64,000 bases of DNA from Streptomyces inhibens. Lineage in GTDB: Bacteria > Actinomycetota > Actinomycetes > Streptomycetales > Streptomycetaceae. This document shows positions 24,321 through 31,955 of the stretch, piece after piece. The stretch is from the NCBI RefSeq assembly GCF_003389455.1, contig NZ_QUAC01000209.1:1-64000 (forward strand). Reading direction: 5' to 3'. The notes beneath the pieces are model-generated. The model worked only from the letters and a program-made list of their open reading frames with translations, was not told the origin of the DNA and did not search any database. Position numbers and translations under genes: made by a program. Within the stretch, counting starts at the first letter, position 1, and every line of letters begins with the position of its first letter.

Positions 24321-24992
24321 TCAGGACGTCCCGGCCGGGCCCTTGGCGCGCGGGCTCTGGGCGCCCGGGCCCTCGACGGTGGAGATCAGGCCACGGGTGA
24401 TCCGCACCATTGCCGCGACCAGCAGTTCGCGAGGCCGGTCGGGCCGGTCCAGCCACCACAGGGCGAGACCGTAGAGCGAGCTGCGGATCGCCTCGCCGAG
24501 CGGTTCCAGCTCGGCCTCGGGGATGCCGGGCACGAACTCGCGGAGCAGGGCGATATCCGTCTCCCGCTGTCTGCACTGCAGTTCACGGTGGAAGGCCTGC
24601 ACCTCCGCGTCCCCGGTGGTGTCCCGGAACATCATCCGCCAGGTGTACGGATGGCTCTGCACATACCCGAACCAGGCGTCGTACATCGCCTTCATCCGGG
24701 TGTCCAGATCGCCCTCGCCGTGGAGGAGTTCACGGATCGGGGCCGCGGCCAGCTCATCGCGGTGCCGCTCCAGCAGGGCGAGGTGCAGCTCCTGCTTGGA
24801 GTCGAAGTGGCGGTAGAGCATCGGCTTGCTCAGGCCGGCTTCGGCGGCGATCTCCCCGATGGTCGTGCCCGCGAAGCCGCGCTCGGCGAACAGCCGGGCG
24901 GCGGCGTCCTCGATACGCGTCCTGGCCTCGGCGCGCGCGGCGCGGCTCCGGTCGATCTCGCTCATGTGGACCCACTCATCGATCTGGCTCAT
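24321..24992 (-). CDS. TetR-family transcriptional regulator
   Basis: A 223-aa protein. The TetR helix-turn-helix is ARTRIEDAAARLFAERGFAG, TTIGEIAAEAGLSKPMLYRH, FDSKQEL at about residues 20-65, and the ligand domain follows (TRMKAMYDAWFGYVQSHPYT onward). The start is uncertain: an ATG at 24992 gives MSQIDEW, and an ATG at 24965 nine codons later begins MSEIDRSR; neither has a strong Shine-Dalgarno. It is divergent from the CrtA-like monooxygenase gene, and a palindrome in the shared promoter (25046-25063) is the likely operator. The ligand is unknown. Confidence 0.88.
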   Translation of the reverse strand: MSQIDEWVHMSEIDRSRAARAEARTRIEDAAARLFAERGFAGTTIGEIAAEAGLSKPMLYRHFDSKQELHLALLERHRDELAAAPIRELLHGEGDLDTRMKAMYDAWFGYVQSHPYTWRMMFRDTTGDAEVQAFHRELQCRQRETDIALLREFVPGIPEAELEPLGEAIRSSLYGLALWWLDRPDRPRELLVAAMVRITRGLISTVEGPGAQSPRAKGPAGTS

Positions 24993-25045
24993 TTCGGCTG
25001 GTGATTCCGGCTCGCAATTGTCCTTGCGGTGAAGGATACTAGGTC

Positions 25046-25063
25046 GTGTACCGCTTGGTATAC
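25046..25063. promoter_or_regulatory. Likely TetR operator
   Basis: GTGTACC-GCTT-GGTATAC, an imperfect palindrome (6 of 7) in the 103-nt gap between the TetR gene and the monooxygenase gene. It is the only clear dyad there. Confidence 0.55.
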
Positions 25064-25095
25064 GCATCAGTAACCTTGGGATACGGGGGCTCATC

Positions 25096-25794
25096 GTGAT
25101 CGTTTCCGTGCACTTCGCCGACATCGGCGTCCGCTCCGTGCGTGCCGCCCTGCGCGAGCGCCCCCGGCCGGACGACGTCCCCGGACTCCGCTACGCACAG
25201 ACCACCTTCACCGGCGCCATCGCCTCCGGTCCGCCCAAGCTGCACCCGGGCCGGGCCGGGCTGATGGCCGCGTGGGACGACGATGCCGCGCTCGACCGTT
25301 TCCTTGCCGAGGGTCCGCTGGCCCGGCGGCTGGCCGGGGGCTGGCATGTGCGGCTGGAGCCGGTACGGGTCGCCGGCTCGTGGAGTCCGATGCCGGTCGA
25401 GACCGCCCCCGATGCGGCGAGGGACGACGAGGACGGGCCGGTCGTCGTCCTCACCCTGGGGCAGCTGCGGCTGCGTCGCGCGCTGCCGTTCCTGCGCGCC
25501 AATTCCCGGGCCGCCGGCCGGGCCGCGGCCGATCCTTCGCTGGTCGCGTCCGTCGCCCTTGCCGGACCGCCCCGCTTCGTCGGCACCTTCTCCCTGTGGC
25601 AGAGCGTGTCGGCGATGCGTCGCTACGCATACGGCGCCGAGCGGCCCGAGCACAAGGACGTGGTCAGGGAGCATCAGACGAAGCCGTTCCACCACGAGGC
25701 GGCGTTCATACGTTGCCGCCCCTACGGCGCCCAGGGCACGCTGGACGGCCGGGAGCCGGTGGCGGCGGCCGCCATGGCCCAACGCACGCCCTAG
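25096..25794 (+). CDS. CrtA-like (spheroidene monooxygenase family) protein
   Basis: A 232-aa protein resembling the CrtA/spheroidene monooxygenase family as annotated in actinobacteria: an N-terminal IVSVHFADIGVRSVRAALRE, a central VVVLTLGQLRLRRALPFLRA NSRAAG stretch, and the C-terminal LWQSVSAMRRYAYGAERPEH with HHEAAFIRCRPYGAQGTLDG. CrtA oxidises carotenoids in purple bacteria and is a haem protein; no carotenoid genes are nearby, so that role is doubtful here. Divergent from and probably repressed by the TetR regulator at 24321. Confidence 0.7.
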   Translation: MIVSVHFADIGVRSVRAALRERPRPDDVPGLRYAQTTFTGAIASGPPKLHPGRAGLMAAWDDDAALDRFLAEGPLARRLAGGWHVRLEPVRVAGSWSPMPVETAPDAARDDEDGPVVVLTLGQLRLRRALPFLRANSRAAGRAAADPSLVASVALAGPPRFVGTFSLWQSVSAMRRYAYGAERPEHKDVVREHQTKPFHHEAAFIRCRPYGAQGTLDGREPVAAAAMAQRTP

Positions 25795-25900
25795 GAGGGA
25801 CCGCGGACCCGCGTAGTTCCTGTGGGTACGCCCTAAACTCGCCGGGTAGGGGGCCGACCGCGGGCGAGCGGCCGATATGCGATCCGGGAAGGGACCCGCG

Positions 25901-26395
25901 TTGACCGACACCGAAGGGGTTGCCGACGTCTCGGTCGCGGCTGATGCGTCGGTCACCAAGCTGAGCCCCAGGGACCGCCGTAAGCGGATCGCCGACCGGG
26001 TGCCGGCCGAGGAGCCCGTTATCCGGGTGATCGCGCTGGGCGGCGAGTACCACGCGGCGTTCAACGTCTTCCTCGGCATGTCCACCGCCGATATCGCCGG
26101 CAGCTTTCGCGCGGATGTCGCCTTTCTGTCCACCTCCGCGGTCGACAACGGCCACTGCTACCACCAGGCGCAGGAGAACGTCCTGGTCAAGCGTGCGCTG
26201 ATGGCCGCGGCCCGGCGCAAGGTGCTGCTGGTGGACCACTCCACGTTCGGCCGCCAGGTGCTCTATGAGCCGGCGCCGCCGGCCGACTTCGACCTCGTCA
26301 TCTCCGATGAACAGCTTCCCCAGGAGGAGCAGGACGCGCTTCAATCCCTGAGTGTGCGATACGAGTTGGCGACGGAGGGGAGCTGGCGGGGATGA
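25901..26395 (+). CDS. Truncated DeoR-type C-terminal domain protein (no helix-turn-helix)
   Basis: A 164-aa protein from a TTG at 25901 with GGGAAGGGA upstream (an ATG at 25877 is the alternative). The C-terminal 110 residues match the DeoR/GlpR sugar-phosphate sensor domain: FRADVAFLSTSAVDNGHCYH, ENVLVKRALMAAARRKVLLV, DHSTFGR, FDLVISDEQLPQEEQDAL. The usual DeoR N-terminal helix-turn-helix is absent, and the first half of the sensor domain appears compressed (RIADRVPAEEPVIRVIALGG joins too early). Either a stand-alone sensor or a remnant. The stop overlaps the RidA start by 4 nt (ATGA), so the frame is under some constraint. Confidence 0.65.
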   Translation: MTDTEGVADVSVAADASVTKLSPRDRRKRIADRVPAEEPVIRVIALGGEYHAAFNVFLGMSTADIAGSFRADVAFLSTSAVDNGHCYHQAQENVLVKRALMAAARRKVLLVDHSTFGRQVLYEPAPPADFDLVISDEQLPQEEQDALQSLSVRYELATEGSWRG

Positions 26396-26865
26396 GTGCG
26401 GAGACGGCGATGAGCGGTGCGGGCGGCGCGGACGCGGGTACCGGCGAGGGCGCGGCCGCGCGCGGCGGTGAGCTGGAGCGGATCAATCCGCCACATCTGG
26501 CGCCGCCGACCGGGTTCAGTCATGCCGTGCGCGCCGCCGCGGGCACCATGGTCTTCCTCGCCGGGCAGACCGCTCTCGACGGATCGGGCCGGATCGTCGG
26601 GGACGGCATCGTCGAGCAGTTCGAGCGGGCGCTGACGAATCTCCTGGAGGTCGCGGCGGCCGCCGGCGCCGGCCCGTCCGATATCGCCAAGCTCACCGTC
26701 TTCGCGGTCGATGTCGCCGACTACCGCCGGCATGCCCGGGACCTCGGCCGGGTGTGGAAGCGCCTGGTCGGCGGCGACTTCCCGGCGATGGCCGTGATCG
26801 GCGCGACCCGCCTGTGGGACGAGACGGCCCTGGTCGAGATCGAGGGCATCGCCGTCGTCCGGTAG
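26392..26865 (+). CDS. RidA/YjgF-family protein
   Basis: A 157-aa protein with an Ala/Gly-rich extension of about 28 residues, then the RidA core: INPPHLAPPTGFSHAVRAAA, MVFLAGQTALDGSGRIVGDG, IVEQFERALTNLLEVAAAAG, IAKLTVFAVDVADYRRHARD, PAMAVIGATRLWDETALVEI. The conserved arginine is in GATRLWD. RidA proteins hydrolyse reactive enamine/imine intermediates; subfamilies vary, and some lack activity. Translationally coupled to the DeoR-domain gene. Its stop codon lies 14 nt before a 44-bp tandem repeat that seems to reuse the sequence of its own 3' end. Confidence 0.88.
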   Translation: MSAETAMSGAGGADAGTGEGAAARGGELERINPPHLAPPTGFSHAVRAAAGTMVFLAGQTALDGSGRIVGDGIVEQFERALTNLLEVAAAAGAGPSDIAKLTVFAVDVADYRRHARDLGRVWKRLVGGDFPAMAVIGATRLWDETALVEIEGIAVVR

Positions 26866-26878
26866 GCGCGTTCTCTGG

Positions 26879-27010
26879 CGTCCGGTAGGCGTTCTCGGTC
26901 GTCCGGTCGGCGCGTCCCCCATCGTCCGGTAGGCGTTCTCGGTCGTCCGGTCGGCGCGTCCCCCATCGTCCGGTAGGCGTTCTCGGTCGTCCGGTAGGCG
27001 CGTCCCCCAT
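26879..27010. repeat. Tandem array of a 44-bp unit (3 copies)
   Basis: Copies start at 26879, 26923 and 26967, and a partial one at 27011. Each unit consists of two related halves, one starting CGTCCGGTAGGCGTTCTCGG and one starting CGTCCGGTCGGCGCGTCCCC. The motif GTCGTCCGGTAGGCG also spans the last codons and stop of the RidA gene (about 26854-26868), so the array probably grew from there. No spacers, so not CRISPR. Confidence 0.9.
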
Positions 27011-27015
27011 CGCCC

Positions 27016-27050
27016 GGTGGTGGGCGACACCCCCGTCGCCGCCCACCACC
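27016..27050 (-). terminator. Terminator after the N-acetyltransferase gene
   Basis: GGTGGTGGGCG / CGCCCACCACC, perfect 11-bp stem, directly beyond the stop of the minus-strand gene and at the end of the tandem array. It may serve both convergent genes. Confidence 0.75.
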
Positions 27051-27053
27051 CGC

Positions 27054-27884
27054 TCACTTCTGGTGGACGGCCACCAGCGACTCGGCGTCCGCAGCGGACA
27101 GGGGGATGCCGAACTCCGTGTCCAGCAGGCCCGGGATCTCCTCCGGCGCGACCTCGCGCACCTCGCGTGACCAGTCCGGACGGGTCCGGGTGAACTCCCG
27201 GCCGACCAGCGTGCTGCGCAGCTCGGGGAGCGGGCGCTGCACCACCATCCGGCTGGTGAACGGCGAACGCGGATGGGTCGAGATGTAGTGGTTGAAGACG
27301 GTGAAGTCGACGGGGAAGCGCCGGTCCGTGCCGAAGGCGTAGAGGTCGAACCAGCCGTCCTCGTGGCGCGTCCGCAGCACCCAGGCCCCGGCCTCCTCCT
27401 CGTGCACCAGGCCGAACGTCCAGCTCCCCTGGCGGGCTTCCACACCGTCCCGCAGGGGCAGCGGTTCGAGCAGCGCCTCGCCGCCGAAGCCGACATCGGT
27501 GATCCAGTCCGCACCGTCCAGCTCGACCTTGAGCAGTGCGTGGGTGGCCGGGCGGATGCGGTTCTCACCCATCCGGGTCCGGGCGCAGAGGCCGGTGACG
27601 CGGAAGCCGAGGCGGTCCAGGGCGGCGGCGTAGAGCAGATTCTGTTCGTAGCAGTAGCCGCCGCGCCGCTGCTCGACCAGCTTGGTCTGCAACGACTCCA
27701 GGTCGAGCAGGATAGGGCGGCCCAACAGGATGTCGAGGTTCTCGAAGCCGATCGACGCGGAGTGCGCGGCGTGCAGCCCGCGCAGGGTCTCCAGGGTGGG
27801 CCGGCGGTCGCCTTCGTAGCCGATGCGGGCGAGATAGGCGTCCAGCTCCAGCTGGTCTCCGCCCCACTCGGAATCGCTCTTCAC
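27054..27884 (-). CDS. nat: Arylamine N-acetyltransferase
   Basis: A 276-aa protein of normal NAT length. The catalytic triad is complete: Cys78 (RGGYCYEQN), His115 (ATHALLKV) and Asp130 (TDVGFGG). It transfers acetyl from acetyl-CoA to arylamines or hydrazines by a ping-pong mechanism. Some actinomycete homologues release or cyclise aromatic polyketides as amide synthases, but no polyketide genes are here, so detoxification or an unknown cellular arylamine is more likely. Single gene. Confidence 0.92.
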   Translation of the reverse strand: MKSDSEWGGDQLELDAYLARIGYEGDRRPTLETLRGLHAAHSASIGFENLDILLGRPILLDLESLQTKLVEQRRGGYCYEQNLLYAAALDRLGFRVTGLCARTRMGENRIRPATHALLKVELDGADWITDVGFGGEALLEPLPLRDGVEARQGSWTFGLVHEEEAGAWVLRTRHEDGWFDLYAFGTDRRFPVDFTVFNHYISTHPRSPFTSRMVVQRPLPELRSTLVGREFTRTRPDWSREVREVAPEEIPGLLDTEFGIPLSAADAESLVAVHQK

Positions 27885-28043
27885 GCGGTGTCCTCCCCTG
27901 GGCCTGCATTCCTCAGGAGGAGCCTAGGAGGCCCGGCACGGCGCCCGCGATCGGTATTTGGGCCGAGGGCCGGTCCCCGGGGACCTAGGTCCACGGGGTG
28001 GATGAGGCGTACGAGTCCTACGACCCGCGGCCTCCGCATGCGG

Positions 28044-28089
28044 CAGGGGCGCCCGCCCCACCGGTCTTCCGGTGGAACGGGCGCCCCTG
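28044..28089 (-). terminator. Strong terminator after the acyltransferase gene
   Basis: Outer stem CAGGGGCGCCCG / CGGGCGCCCCTG (12 bp) and inner stem CCACCGG / CCGGTGG (7 bp) around a short loop, 30 nt beyond the stop at 28119. Confidence 0.88.
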
Positions 28090-28118
28090 GCGCCACGCTC
28101 GGTGTGCGGGCCCGCCGG

Positions 28119-29453
28119 TCAGTTGCGGCCGCGGGCCATCCCCACCGGGTCCTTCTTGAACGCCCAGGTCATCTTGGGCTCCATCGCGAACCGGAAGGCC
28201 CGTTGCACAGGGGGTGTGCACAGCAGGGTGACGACGGTGCCCGCGATGAGGGTCAGCAGCACCGCGCCCCAGGGCGTGTGCACCCACGGGTGGTCGTACC
28301 AGTTCCAAAAGCGCGAGCCCTTGGCGAGGAAGCCGTGCAGCAGATAGCCGTAGAGGGTGCCCGCGCCCAGCGCCGTGCACCACATCGTGCGGCCCGGGAT
28401 CCAGGCGAAGAAGCAGGCGACCAGCACCAGCGAGCAGCCGAACATCGCCAGCGTCATCACCGCGCCGCTCCACCACGGGGCGGCGAGTTCCTGTGCGGCG
28501 TCGCGGTGGTAGAACCACGCGGCGTTCATCCGCGGCGCTGCCCAGTACGCGAAGACCAGCGCGGCCGCGAAGACCGGTACGGCCAGGATCCGCGCCTGCT
28601 TGCGGCGTACGAGCTTGAAGTGCTCCGGCCGCAGCGACAGCCCGATCACGAAGAACGGCAGGAACTGCAGCACCCGCTGGAGGTCCAGATCGTCGCCGAT
28701 GTTCGGTGAGACGGATGCCAGCACGGCGATGGTCAGCGCCAGCGGGACCGGCCAGCGCACGATCTTCCACAGCGGGGTGGTCAGCCGCCAGATGAACAGG
28801 GCGGCCAGGAACCAGGTCAGATACCAGGGGTCCGTCAGGCTGATCGGATATCCCGGATCGTCGTCCGTCCACCTCTTGAAGAACGTATAGGCGACTTCGA
28901 AGAGGATGTAGGGGACCGCGACTCCGGTGATCAGCCGCTGCAGCCGGTCCTTGCGCATATCGAAACTGCGCGAGAAATAGCCGGAGATGATGATGAACGC
29001 CGGCATATGGAAGGCGTAAACGGTGATGTAGAGCGCAGCCGCCGACCGGCTGCCGTGGCGCAGCGGCTCCCAGGAGTGCCCCATGGCCACCAGCACGATG
29101 GCCAGATACTTCGCATTGTCGAAAAATGCGTCGCGCGGCTTCGCTTGGGCATCGGCCGTGCCGGCATTCTTCGCCCGGGCTCTGCCCCGGCCCTTGGCAC
29201 GGCCTCCGGTCCTGGCGTGCGAACCGGCGCCCGGGGTGTCCGAGGCCGGCTGCGCCGCCGGGTGGCCGACCGCGGTGTGACGGGCCGTCGCCGATCCGGT
29301 GGCGGTGGCCGGTGCCATCGTTGACGTGGCCGTCGCACCGCCGGAGTGTGCCGGCATCGATGCGCCCGCCCGGTTCAGCGTGTCATTCGGCATCTGCCGC
29401 GGCGGAGGAAGCGGCACCCGCCGTTCGCCGTACGCCGGAAAATCGTTGTTCAA
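28119..29453 (-). CDS. Acyltransferase family 3-type integral membrane protein
   Basis: A 444-aa protein. Residues 1-110 are a Pro/Ala/Thr-rich, basic cytosolic extension. From about residue 112 it shows the acyltransferase 3 pattern: RDAFFDNAKYLAIVLVAMGH with the conserved catalytic-type His, FHMPAFIIISGYFSRSFDMR, then eight to nine hydrophobic segments. The start is chosen at the TTG at 29453, preceded by GGGAGGG; an ATG at 29393 lacks a ribosome-binding site. Relatives acylate surface sugars or lipids; substrate unknown. The family is the same as the NRPS-linked gene at 63067, but the two proteins are clearly different. Confidence 0.82.
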   Translation of the reverse strand: MNNDFPAYGERRVPLPPPRQMPNDTLNRAGASMPAHSGGATATSTMAPATATGSATARHTAVGHPAAQPASDTPGAGSHARTGGRAKGRGRARAKNAGTADAQAKPRDAFFDNAKYLAIVLVAMGHSWEPLRHGSRSAAALYITVYAFHMPAFIIISGYFSRSFDMRKDRLQRLITGVAVPYILFEVAYTFFKRWTDDDPGYPISLTDPWYLTWFLAALFIWRLTTPLWKIVRWPVPLALTIAVLASVSPNIGDDLDLQRVLQFLPFFVIGLSLRPEHFKLVRRKQARILAVPVFAAALVFAYWAAPRMNAAWFYHRDAAQELAAPWWSGAVMTLAMFGCSLVLVACFFAWIPGRTMWCTALGAGTLYGYLLHGFLAKGSRFWNWYDHPWVHTPWGAVLLTLIAGTVVTLLCTPPVQRAFRFAMEPKMTWAFKKDPVGMARGRN

Positions 29454-29756
29454 GGACCCTCCCGGAACGAACCCAGGGGAGGAGCTGGACGCTGGCCCGC
29501 ACCGGGCCGCAAATCGGAACCCAAAAGCCAAATCCTGCGTGTTAGTTCTTTTACGGGGAGGGTGGCGGCGTCGAACATCTCAGGCACCTTAGCCCCGCGG
29601 CGGGAATCACGTAAATCCCTGCCTGACGCGGCCACCGGCCGCGCGTCCGCCCTCCACAGCTCCTTCACCCGGCGCGGGCCGGAACCGGTGCCCCGCCGCC
29701 GTCCGAAGCCCCGCGAGATCTGGGACATTGCCCCCCTAACCCCCGGCCCCTGCCCG
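29454..29756. other. Intergenic region between acyltransferase and phosphodiesterase genes
   Basis: 303 nt without a convincing gene. It should hold the acyltransferase promoter. A CGCGGCC/GGCCGCG hairpin (29627-29643) may end the upstream phosphodiesterase transcript. Confidence 0.5.
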
Positions 29757-30641
29757 CTATTCAATAATCCCGGCGATCCCCCGCGCCCGCACCGACCGCA
29801 CGTTCGTGTTCTTCGCCACGTCCCACGCATAGACCTCCAACGGGCGGCCGTGCGGGCCGCGCAGCCGGTGCACGGCCGCGAGCCAGCGTGAACTGACGGC
29901 GGACATACGGGGGTTGATCTGGTCGGCGAATCGCGCATAGCGCGGCAGTTTGTCCACATCGGGCGCGCCCAGAATTCCCGTACGCACCTGTGGCACCCGT
30001 TCATGCACGGTCTTTACGCAGGTCACGGAGAAGCTCTGGACCACCAGCCGGCTGCGGACATGGTCGCGATCCAGCCAACCTTGCGCCCGTAGTTCCCGGA
30101 CGATCTGCGCCTCGATTCCGGGATAGCGCTCAGGGGCCTTGATCTCCAGCAAGAGGCGCTGCCCGTTGTGGTCCAGCCGGCGCACATAGTCGGCGAGCGT
30201 CGGCACCCGCTCCCCCGCGAACCGCTTGCCGAACCAGCTTCCGGCGTCCAGCCGGGCGATCTCGGCGGCGGTGAAGTCCCCCAGCCGCCACGGCGCCCGC
30301 CCGGGAAACACCTTCGCGGCATCGGTCGTCCGCTTCAGCGTGGTGTCGTGCATCACCACCAGCCGGCCGTCCTTGGTGCGCTGCACATCGTTCTCGACCC
30401 ATATGAGCCCGCGGCGGTGTGCGGCGTCGACGGCGGCGAGCGTGTTCTCCGGCGCATAGCGGGAGGCGCCGCGGTGTGCGATCACCAGCGTCGCCGCGGT
30501 GCCGGGACCGGCCCGGGCCCCCTTGCTCACGGCGACATCCGCGTACTCCTCCGGCCCGGACGCCATGGCGGACGACGACACCGCCGCGGTCACCAGATAC
30601 GCGACTCCGGCGGCGGGGATCCTCAGCGATCTCCGAAGCAT
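29757..30641 (-). CDS. glpQ: Secreted glycerophosphodiester phosphodiesterase
   Basis: A 294-aa protein from the ATG at 30641 (AGGAGGC upstream). Signal peptide about residues 1-28 (LRRSLRIPAAGVAYLVTAAV then SSSAMA). GDPD motifs: IAHRGASRYAPENT (HR and ENT), WVENDVQRTKDGRLVVMHD (the usual ExD is ExND, plus HD), and LLLEIKAP. These bind the divalent metal and the phosphodiester. The enzyme releases glycerol-3-phosphate from deacylated phospholipids or teichoic acid outside the cell. Many Streptomyces glpQ genes are PhoP-controlled; no clear PHO box was identified. Confidence 0.88.
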   Translation of the reverse strand: MLRRSLRIPAAGVAYLVTAAVSSSAMASGPEEYADVAVSKGARAGPGTAATLVIAHRGASRYAPENTLAAVDAAHRRGLIWVENDVQRTKDGRLVVMHDTTLKRTTDAAKVFPGRAPWRLGDFTAAEIARLDAGSWFGKRFAGERVPTLADYVRRLDHNGQRLLLEIKAPERYPGIEAQIVRELRAQGWLDRDHVRSRLVVQSFSVTCVKTVHERVPQVRTGILGAPDVDKLPRYARFADQINPRMSAVSSRWLAAVHRLRGPHGRPLEVYAWDVAKNTNVRSVRARGIAGIIE

Positions 30642-30983
30642 GCGGAAGCCTCCTGGTGCCCCGTCCGCGGGCCGGCCGGGCTGTCTCCTCAAAAACATGC
30701 CCGCACCGGCTCCGGCCCGCTATGCGAAGAGCCCGCCGGCGGCCCCGTACCGACCGTCGCATCGTTTACCTTTTCGCAGGTCAGAGGGGGAAGGCAGCGG
30801 ACCGGCGCGGGGCGTCGGCGGGTTCCGGGGCGGCCCTCCATCCGTGCGTATGCCGTTGTCGAGATCGTGCGTATGCCGTCGTCGAGATCGTGCGTGCGAC
30901 GTTGTCGGGATCGCGTGTACGCCGTCGCCGGGATCGTGCGCGCGCCGTCGCCAAGGTGCCGGATTTGCGGTAAGTAGTGGGCG
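30642..30983. other. Intergenic region with 23-bp tandem repeats before the GNAT gene
   Basis: 342 nt with no convincing gene. It holds the divergent promoter of the phosphodiesterase gene and the 23-bp array at 30844-30957, which ends 26 nt before the GNAT start. Confidence 0.6.
30844..30957. repeat. Five degenerate copies of a 23-bp tandem repeat
   Basis: Copies begin at 30844, 30867, 30890, 30913 and 30936. The consensus is GTGCGTATGCCGTCGTCG followed by AGATC or GGATC. The first two differ by one base; later copies drift. A 23-bp period is not a codon multiple and is close to two helical turns (about 2.2). Confidence 0.88.
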
Positions 30984-31955
30984 ATGTCCGCCACGCCGCG
31001 CCCGCGACCCGTTTTACGGCCGTTCCGCCCCGGAGACGGCCGCTCGCTGCTGGCGGCCTGGTGCCGCAGCGCCCCGGACGATCCGATCACCGCCGCCCGC
31101 TTCCGGACGCTGATCCTGCTCGACCCCAATTTCGACCCCGAGGGGTTACGGGTGGCCGATCTCGACGGGCAGGTGGTGGGCGCCGCCTACGCCGTGCGCC
31201 GCCGTACCCCGCTGGCCGGCACCGACCTGGAGCCGGACGTCGGCTGGATCCTGTTCTTCTTCGTCGATCCGCCGCACCGCCGTACGGGCCTCGGCCGCCG
31301 GCTGCTCACCGACGCCCTCGACTGGCTGCGCGGACACGGCCGCACCCGGGTCGACTTCGCCCCGTACGCCCCCCACTACGTGCTCCCCGGCCTGGACCGG
31401 GCCGCGTACCCGGAGGCCGCCCGGCTGCTGGCGGGCCTCGGCTTCCGGCCCCGCTACGAGGCCGCGGCGATGGACCGCGGCCTGGTCGGCTACCGCATGC
31501 CGGACGAGGTACGGCGGCACGAGGCGGCCCTGACGGCGCGCGGCTACCGATTCGGCACGCCGTCCGACGACGATCTGGTGGACCTGCTCGGGCTGGCCGA
31601 GGAGTTCACCCCCGACTGGGCGCGGGCGATCCGGCAGTGCCTGACCGGCGGCGCCCCTCTGGACCGCATCGTCAGCGCCCGCGCACCCGACGGGCGGATG
31701 GCGGGCTGGGCCATGCACGGCGCGTACGACGGTACGGCCGAGCGGTTCGGCCCCTTCGGCGTACGGAAGGAGCTGCGCGGCGCCGGTCTGGGCAAGGTGC
31801 TGCTGCATCGGACGCTGGAGCGGATGCGGGCGCTCGGCGTGCACGGGGCCTGGTTCCTGTGGACGGGCGAGCAGAGCCCGGCGGGGCATCTCTACCGCGG
31901 CAGCGGATTCACCACGACCCGGAGGTTCACGGTGCTGCGGTGGGAGGCGGGATGA
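30984..31955 (+). CDS. Double GNAT-domain N-acetyltransferase
   Basis: A 323-aa protein with two GNAT folds. Domain 1 (about 10-155): LRPFRPGDGRSLLAAW and FFFVDPPHRRTGLGRRLLTD with the acetyl-CoA loop RRTGLG. Domain 2 (about 170-320): EFTPDWARAIRQCL and GVRKELRGAGLGKVLLHRTL with the loop RGAGLG, ending HLYRGSGFTTTRRFTVLRW. Proteins of this kind acetylate small amines or sugar phosphates. The stop overlaps the start of the sugar-binding lipoprotein gene by 4 nt (ATGA), so it is in an operon with the ABC importer and may act on its substrate. Confidence 0.87.
   Translation: MSATPRPRPVLRPFRPGDGRSLLAAWCRSAPDDPITAARFRTLILLDPNFDPEGLRVADLDGQVVGAAYAVRRRTPLAGTDLEPDVGWILFFFVDPPHRRTGLGRRLLTDALDWLRGHGRTRVDFAPYAPHYVLPGLDRAAYPEAARLLAGLGFRPRYEAAAMDRGLVGYRMPDEVRRHEAALTARGYRFGTPSDDDLVDLLGLAEEFTPDWARAIRQCLTGGAPLDRIVSARAPDGRMAGWAMHGAYDGTAERFGPFGVRKELRGAGLGKVLLHRTLERMRALGVHGAWFLWTGEQSPAGHLYRGSGFTTTRRFTVLRWEAG

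Noticed and set aside
25096-25794. Carotenoid biosynthesis locus
   Set aside because: Only a CrtA-like protein is present, with no crtE, crtB or crtI genes in the window. The family name alone does not support the pathway.
26879-27010. CRISPR array
   Set aside because: The repeats are directly joined with no unique spacers, the unit is made of two related halves, and no cas gene is near. The same holds for 30844-30957.
27054-27884. Arylamine N-acetyltransferase as an amide synthase for an ansamycin-type product
   Set aside because: No polyketide synthase or aminohydroxybenzoate genes are present in the window.
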